A stretch of DNA of 64,000 nucleotides from Sandaracinobacter neustonicus (lineage in GTDB: Bacteria > Pseudomonadota > Alphaproteobacteria > Sphingomonadales > Sphingomonadaceae), in assembly GCF_006385875.1 (NCBI RefSeq), contig NZ_VFSU01000012.1, positions 1 to 64,000 of the forward strand. Reading direction: 5' to 3'. The notes beneath the pieces are model-generated. The model made no database searches, was not told the origin of the DNA, and saw nothing but the letters and a program-made list of their open reading frames with translations. Below are positions 59,664 to 64,000 of the stretch, piece after piece; positions within the stretch are counted from its first letter, which is position 1; each line of letters opens with the position of its first letter. The translations under genes and the position numbers were made by a program.

Positions 59664-60892
59664 TGTCCTGTCTCCTCTTGCTTCCATGGGGTTAGGATGA
59701 GGTCGCGGTGGACGACAAGACGCACCTCGGCGCCAGGCCGGATGGTAATTGTCGGCTGGATGTTGAGGTTTCGCGCGGTCAGCTGATCGCCTGCGCGAGC
59801 TGCATTCTGTTGCGTGGATTCCCGGATGGCGCGAACAAGGTCGCTTTCGCCCGAGAAAGTGAGATTGCCGCCAACGCCCAGCAGCGTCGAGATCGCCGCG
59901 CCCTGCAGCAGATGCCAGCTGTGGAAGTCGACCTTGTCGGCAAGGCCTGCATAGCCGGAGGGGTCGGTAGCTGGCACGTTCTCCAGACGGAGTGAGCTAC
60001 CATCGGGCCATAGAATCCGCTGCCAGACGATGAGGGCCCTGCGCTGGCCGAAGGCGACGACATGGTCGTAACGGCCAATCAACCGCGCTCCCTGCGGAAT
60101 GAGTAGTCGCCTGCCTGTAGGGCTGTCGAACACCTGTTCAGTGACCTGGGCTATGACGAGGCCGGGGGTATCGGAGTTGATCCCGGTAATGAGGCTGGCA
60201 GCAATCACACTCCCGGCAGCAATCAGATCGGGCGAAGCGGCGGGCACAAGCGGATGGGCATTGATCTCGTCGCCCGTATCCCGGGTCGCGACAAACCCCG
60301 CCTTCCCATCTGTGGCTCTTGCCTCCTGCGATGACGAAATGTCGCCCTGAGAAGTCTGCTGAATTACTGGCGCTGTGCTGGAAGGCGCCGTTTCGGCGCG
60401 GTCACGAAGCGGCACAAGGAGCACTGCCTCGCGAACCGCTTTGCGCTCGGCGATCAGACGCACCCGATCAGCAGCCTGCCGGCTGGCGTCGGCCTGAGGA
60501 TTGCCGCCCTGATCTATTCCGGACGCTTCCATCCCAATCGCATTGGTGCGCTGATGCTCCAGGATCGGGCGACCGAGGTCCCCCGGCAACGGAGGTCCGA
60601 GCTTTGGGACATCTTCGTAGGTTGCGGGCATTGATTGCAGCGCGTCGGCCGGCGGACGCGGAGGCGGCGCCTTCTCCGGCGCCCCGGAGATCAGCTCGAA
60701 TGTTGGCGGCCTGAGCGCGATCCAGGCGGTTGCCATCAGCGCCAGCGAAGAGCCCGCGGCAAGGCCGATGACGACGCTGCGGCGGAACCGGATCGCGCGC
60801 GGCGGCTGCGCCCTGAGCGCCAAAGTCTCCGGATCCTCCTTTGCCGGTGGGGGCGGGACCTCTTGCTGCACCGTATCGGGATCGTCGCTCAT
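59651..60892 (-). CDS. trbI: conjugal transfer protein TrbI (VirB10-like)
   Basis: A 413-residue T4SS core component. A cytoplasmic Pro-rich N-terminus, one inner-membrane helix (VVIGLAAGSSLALMATAWIALRP), a Pro-rich periplasmic linker and a C-terminal VirB10/TrbI domain (GSVIAASLITGINSDTPGLVIAQVTEQVFDS, LLIPQGARLIGRYDH, AGLADKVDFHSWHL and RPGAEVRLVVHRDLIL). It spans both membranes in the mating-pair apparatus. Its start overlaps the trbG stop as ATGA. Confidence 0.93.
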   Translation of the reverse strand: MSDDPDTVQQEVPPPPAKEDPETLALRAQPPRAIRFRRSVVIGLAAGSSLALMATAWIALRPPTFELISGAPEKAPPPRPPADALQSMPATYEDVPKLGPPLPGDLGRPILEHQRTNAIGMEASGIDQGGNPQADASRQAADRVRLIAERKAVREAVLLVPLRDRAETAPSSTAPVIQQTSQGDISSSQEARATDGKAGFVATRDTGDEINAHPLVPAASPDLIAAGSVIAASLITGINSDTPGLVIAQVTEQVFDSPTGRRLLIPQGARLIGRYDHVVAFGQRRALIVWQRILWPDGSSLRLENVPATDPSGYAGLADKVDFHSWHLLQGAAISTLLGVGGNLTFSGESDLVRAIRESTQQNAARAGDQLTARNLNIQPTITIRPGAEVRLVVHRDLILTPWKQEETGQWRN

Positions 60893-61740
60893 GACCCGCT
60901 CCGCGTACGTTCAGTTCCACCGACCCGCTGGATGCGCACGATCTGCTGCTTCTTTGTGCCGAGCCGGAGTTCCGCGACGTCGAAGATGCGGTCGACCACA
61001 TAGAAGCGGCCACGGACGCGATAGTTGACGAGCTGCGGCCCGCCATCCGCCCCGATGAGAAACAGGGGCGGCGCCTCGCCGACCGCAAGCGTCGGCGGGA
61101 ACTCGAGATAGGTCTGACGGCCATCATCGAACGCTCGCAGGGGCCGCCAGGCCGGTTTGTCACCGGACAACTGATAGTTAAATCTCAGCTGGTCGATCTC
61201 GAAGCCGGGTGATGCGCCCGGCGGCGCCACAGCTTCCACAGCCGGAACCGGACGTGAGACCGCCAGCAGCGCGTCCTGCGGATAGCTCCAGGACAGCGCC
61301 GTCATCGCCGTTCGCACCACACTGGTGAGCGCCACATGGTAGCTGCGGCGATCGGTGGTGATGACGAGATTGGTCGCAAGGCCGTTACCGACCGGCTTCA
61401 CCAGCACATGGGTGCGCTTTGAAGCGCCGGCGCCGCTGGTGGTATCGCCGATCACCCAGCGCACGGTATCCCCGCTTGCAACCGCGACGAGCGTCTCGCC
61501 CGCCTGCAGGGCGATATCTGTCACCCGTTCGGGCGCCGTCACCGCCCGGTAGATTGCGCCTTCGACGTAGGGATAGACATGGACCGCGTTCACAAAATCC
61601 TGCGCGGCGGGTCCATAGGTCGCCTGGCGGTTGGCGACTTCGATGACTCGCACGGGATCAGCCGGTGCGGACGCCGCTCCCTGAACGGGCGCGAGCAGAA
61701 TCGCCGACAAAAGCGGCGCGGCAAAAGGAATGCGCATCAT
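60889..61740 (-). CDS. trbG: conjugal transfer protein TrbG (VirB9-like)
   Basis: A 283-residue outer-membrane-associated T4SS component with a signal peptide (RIPFAAPLLSAILLAPVQGAAS). Motifs: VHVYPYVEGAIYRAVTAPERVTDIALQAGETL (VirB9 N-terminal), VVAVASGDTVRWVIGD, HVLVKPVGNGLATNLVITTDRRSYHVAL, NYQLSGDKPAWRP and PPLFLIGADGGPQLVNYRVRGRFYVVDRIFDVAELRLG. It forms the outer-membrane pore with TrbI and TrbH. Overlaps trbF. Confidence 0.93.
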   Translation of the reverse strand: MMRIPFAAPLLSAILLAPVQGAASAPADPVRVIEVANRQATYGPAAQDFVNAVHVYPYVEGAIYRAVTAPERVTDIALQAGETLVAVASGDTVRWVIGDTTSGAGASKRTHVLVKPVGNGLATNLVITTDRRSYHVALTSVVRTAMTALSWSYPQDALLAVSRPVPAVEAVAPPGASPGFEIDQLRFNYQLSGDKPAWRPLRAFDDGRQTYLEFPPTLAVGEAPPLFLIGADGGPQLVNYRVRGRFYVVDRIFDVAELRLGTKKQQIVRIQRVGGTERTRSGS

Positions 61741-62495
61741 GGCTGAAGCTCCTCAATGGCAGGGGATTGGCTGGCGGCGCTCCGGCGCGGCGCCGGGGCT
61801 TGCGCGGCAGCCGGCTCGAGCTCGCGGCTCCAGGCGATGGCGTCGACATAGATGCCAAGCGGATTCTTCCGCAGCGTGTCGGCGGTTTCCGGCACACGTG
61901 TCTCGATGGTGAGGATCGCCGTCCATTGCGACGTGGCGGTGCGGCTGCCGCGGGCGTAGATATTTTCCGTCCATTTGACCTGGAAGGAGCGCTCAGAGGC
62001 TCGCACGACGCTCGTCACCTGCACGGAGACACTTTCCTCGCCGATACGGGCGAACGGGTCGGAGGTTCGGGCATATTCGCCCAGAAACTGCGCGGCCTTC
62101 GGCGTCACGAAGTCATAGGCCGACAGCCAGTCGCGGCGCATCAGCACCGGGTCCATTGAGACCGAGCGGACATTGCCGATGAACGTGGCGAGGTGCCAGG
62201 CGATCTGTGGGTCCGTGGGCTGATGCGCCGTCTCGGCTTCGCTCAGCGCCCGGGGCTCACCCAGCCTGTCGACCTCGACCACATAGGGGATGACCCGGCT
62301 CTGGCGCGCCTGCCAGACGAAGGCGCCAGCCATGCCGACCGCGAGGCCGAGCGAACAGAAGGCCATCAGCCGCCAGTTGCGGGCCTGAACCCGGGCCGAG
62401 CCGATGCGGTCATCCCAGACCTGCCCGGCTCGGGCGTAAGGTGTAACGGGTTGCGGGGTTTGTCCGTATCGCTGGACGGCGCGTCTGAAGATCAT
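61737..62495 (-). CDS. trbF: conjugal transfer protein TrbF (VirB8-like)
   Basis: A 252-residue inner-membrane T4SS component. It has a cytoplasmic N-terminus, membrane helix (LMAFCSLGLAVGMAGAFVWQARQ), and the periplasmic VirB8 domain: VIPYVVEVDRLGEPRALSEA, PQIAWHLATFIGNVRSVSMDPVLMRRDWLSAYDF, VQVTSVVRASERSFQVKWTENIYARG and NPLGIYVDAIAWSREL. It links the inner-membrane complex to TrbG/TrbI. Overlaps trbG by four bases. Confidence 0.93.
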   Translation of the reverse strand: MIFRRAVQRYGQTPQPVTPYARAGQVWDDRIGSARVQARNWRLMAFCSLGLAVGMAGAFVWQARQSRVIPYVVEVDRLGEPRALSEAETAHQPTDPQIAWHLATFIGNVRSVSMDPVLMRRDWLSAYDFVTPKAAQFLGEYARTSDPFARIGEESVSVQVTSVVRASERSFQVKWTENIYARGSRTATSQWTAILTIETRVPETADTLRKNPLGIYVDAIAWSRELEPAAAQAPAPRRSAASQSPAIEELQP

Positions 62496-62498
62496 GGC

Positions 62499-63800
62499 TC
62501 AGTCGTTCCTTTCCCGGATGTCAGGGGTGGCGGAGGCGCCGCCGCGGTCGCCTTGCTGCAGGCTGTGCATGGCGATCTGGCGCCGATGGCGGCTGTCCTG
62601 TTGCCGGCGCAGCGACTGCGCCCAGGCCGGAGCTGCATCTCCCGCGACGTCAGACCCGCCGGATGCCCCGTTGCTGCCGTTCATCGCCGCCCAGGCGCCA
62701 TCGCGACCGCGCCGCGCGGCATCAGCAAGACCAAGGCCGGACGCGGCCTTCTGGCGGATGGCGCCGCCCGCCGCCTGCGCCATGCCGCCGATGCCAGCGC
62801 CGATGGTCGACGTCCCGGCACCGCTCTGGCCGAGCTGATAAGAGGCGGATGCCGCAGACCCCATGGTGGTGCCGGCGCGCACAGAGCCAAGCGCCGCACC
62901 GCCTGCAAGGCGCGCAGCACCGATTGTGGCGCCGCCGGCGAGGGCCGCGACTCCGGCCGCACCGGCGACAGTCCCGACGGCCGCTCCGGCACCCAGCTGT
63001 GGCGCACCGGAGACGAGGCCAGCGGCAACCGCAGGCCCGAAGATCCCGAGCCCGAACAGGGTGAGTGAGGCAAGAACGAGGCTCATCGCCTGCCCGATGT
63101 CGGGTTCCTGGCCTTTGATGGCGGCGGTGAACTCCGCGAAGTATCCCGAGCCGATACCGACGATGACAGCGAGCACCATAACCTTGATGCCCGACGAGAC
63201 CACGGCGCCCAGCACCCGTTCGGCGAGGAAGCTGGTGCGGTTCCAGAGTGCAAAGGGGACGAGGATGAAGCCTGCAAGCGCGGTCAGCTTGAACTCGAGG
63301 ATCGTCACGAACATCTGGACGGCCAGAATGAAGAAGGTGGCAATGACGATCGCCCAGGCGAAGAGCAGGACGGCGATGGTCAGGAAATTGTCGAAGAAGG
63401 TGGTGAACCCCATCAGCTGCGCGACCTGATCGAGAAGCGGCCAGGCGGCAGAGAAGCCGGTTCCGGCGAGCTTGCCGGGTTTCAGGAGATCGTCGGCGGT
63501 GATCATGCCTCCGCCTGCGGTCAGGCCGGCAGCCGCGAACGAGCGGAAGACGATGTCCGCCAGCAGCGCAAACCGGTTCAGGATGAAGGCGAAGGCGCCG
63601 ACGAAGAGGATCTTGCGCAGGAAGCGGCCGATCACATTGTCCTCGCCACCCATCGCCCAGAACAACCCGGCGAGCGTGATGTCGATGCCGATGAGGACGG
63701 TGGTCAGGAAGGCGACGTCCGGCCCCAGCAGGCCGAAGCCGCTGTCGATATACTGGATGAAGTCCGCCAGGAATCCGTCGATGACGCTCAGGTCTTGCAT
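62499..63800 (-). CDS. trbL: conjugal transfer protein TrbL (VirB6-like)
   Basis: A 433-residue polytopic protein. Five or six membrane segments (VAFLTTVLIGIDITLAGLFWAM, KILFVGAFAFILNRFALLADI, FLTIAVLLFAWAIVIATFFILAV, GIKVMVLAVIVGIGSG and LVLASLTLFGLGIFGP) precede a Gly/Ala-rich cytoplasmic tail with repeated GA motifs. It forms the inner-membrane channel part of the type IV secretion system. The intact tail and adjacent trbF/trbJ suggest a functional operon. Confidence 0.92.
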   Translation of the reverse strand: MQDLSVIDGFLADFIQYIDSGFGLLGPDVAFLTTVLIGIDITLAGLFWAMGGEDNVIGRFLRKILFVGAFAFILNRFALLADIVFRSFAAAGLTAGGGMITADDLLKPGKLAGTGFSAAWPLLDQVAQLMGFTTFFDNFLTIAVLLFAWAIVIATFFILAVQMFVTILEFKLTALAGFILVPFALWNRTSFLAERVLGAVVSSGIKVMVLAVIVGIGSGYFAEFTAAIKGQEPDIGQAMSLVLASLTLFGLGIFGPAVAAGLVSGAPQLGAGAAVGTVAGAAGVAALAGGATIGAARLAGGAALGSVRAGTTMGSAASASYQLGQSGAGTSTIGAGIGGMAQAAGGAIRQKAASGLGLADAARRGRDGAWAAMNGSNGASGGSDVAGDAAPAWAQSLRRQQDSRHRRQIAMHSLQQGDRGGASATPDIRERND

Positions 63801-63832
63801 GGGGGCTGTCCTGCGGAGGCGGGGGCAAGGGG

Positions 63833-64000
63833 CTATTTCGGGTTGTAGGCCTCGCCTGTTCCCAGAAACTTCACCGCTGCCGCGCGGGCGTCGGTCTCGG
63901 CCTGCAACCGCCGGGCCTGCTCGAAGGCTTCTGCACGGTAGTGGGCGGCGAGCAGGCTCTGTATCTGCAGCTGCTGTTTGGTGGAGAAGGCCAGCAGCTG
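63833..64000 (-). CDS. trbJ: conjugal transfer protein TrbJ, C-terminal fragment
   Basis: The 55 visible residues (QLLAFSTKQQLQIQSLLAAHYRA, RRLQAETDARAAAVKFLGTG and AYNPK, then a TAG stop) match the helical C-terminus of TrbJ (VirB5-like), which precedes trbL in P-type transfer operons. The rest lies beyond the right edge. Integrity and the presence of trbK between cannot be judged. Confidence 0.8.
   Translation of the reverse strand, partial: QLLAFSTKQQLQIQSLLAAHYRAEAFEQARRLQAETDARAAAVKFLGTGEAYNPK

Larger units (their letters stand above)
57611..64000. mobile_element. left end of an integrative conjugative element at tRNA-Leu
   Basis: An integrase in the same direction as tRNA-Leu follows it directly, then come an AlpA-like regulator, DUF2274 and a P-type trb transfer operon (trbI, G, F, L, J) on the minus strand. 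This is the usual arrangement of ICEs that insert in tRNA 3' ends. The element continues right; the matching att repeat is outside the window. Boundary at the tRNA is observed from gene order; the other boundary is unknown. Confidence 0.85.

Overview
The window reads as GC-rich alphaproteobacterial chromosome, most likely from the order Sphingomonadales. The evidence is the gene content (UrcA, DUF6489, DUF1491, DUF2948, DUF2059 and YdcH families), the hemE / ppsR-maf-aroE-coaE block that flanks the origin in Caulobacter, parS sites of the type TGTTCCACGTGGAACA, a GTTC-N7-GTTC LexA box in front of uvrA, and intergenic repeats of a type familiar in sphingomonads. Species cannot be named from the sequence alone.

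Layout. 1-1330: a cut IS3-family insertion sequence and a low-GC accessory gene. 1649-5083: leftward housekeeping genes (cell-wall hydrolase, DUF1491, hotdog thioesterase, ptsN, hpf, dnaQ). 5669-10740: hemE leftward and ppsR-maf-aroE-coaE rightward, diverging from a 0.37-kb gap with DnaA-box-like and GANTC sites, the best candidate for oriC. 11424-13499: an M19 dipeptidase and a lipoprotein-like methyltransferase. 13969-19633: parB-parA-rsmG-mnmG-mnmE with six perfect parS sites, two of them inside coding sequence. 19679-25468: a kinase/ECF-sigma pair, then small conserved genes (DUF6489, DUF2721, DksA-like, YdcH-like, UrcA, GNAT). 25545-26588: a low-GC DUF4238 gene. 26641-34015: uvrA with an SOS box, two alpha/beta hydrolases, a glycosyltransferase and a DUF952 protein.

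34036-46356 holds murA-DUF2948 plus an unusual envelope-polysaccharide neighbourhood: three paralogous exported right-handed beta-helix proteins, an O-antigen ligase/polymerase-like protein, a Wzx-like flippase and a family 2 glycosyltransferase. The three beta-helix proteins share short motifs (DPW[DN][DN], REGLN, EHPDA[IV]QFW, HGI[TS]) that look like one active site. This is the best candidate for a poorly described system. 46484-48989: a ketoglutarate-semialdehyde-dehydrogenase-like gene diverging from a GntR/FadR regulator. 49013-55615: gltD-DUF2059-gltB (ammonium assimilation). 55776-57534: uppP and an NDUFA9-like oxidoreductase.

57611-64000: tRNA-Leu(CAG) followed by a tyrosine integrase, an AlpA-like regulator, a DUF2274 gene and trbI-G-F-L-J. 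This is the left end of an integrative conjugative element that continues past the window.

An interspersed family of mosaic palindromic repeats occupies most gene-free gaps (1383, 5176, 7955, 8215, 10745, 13518, 32335), and a related module appears in frame inside uvrA.
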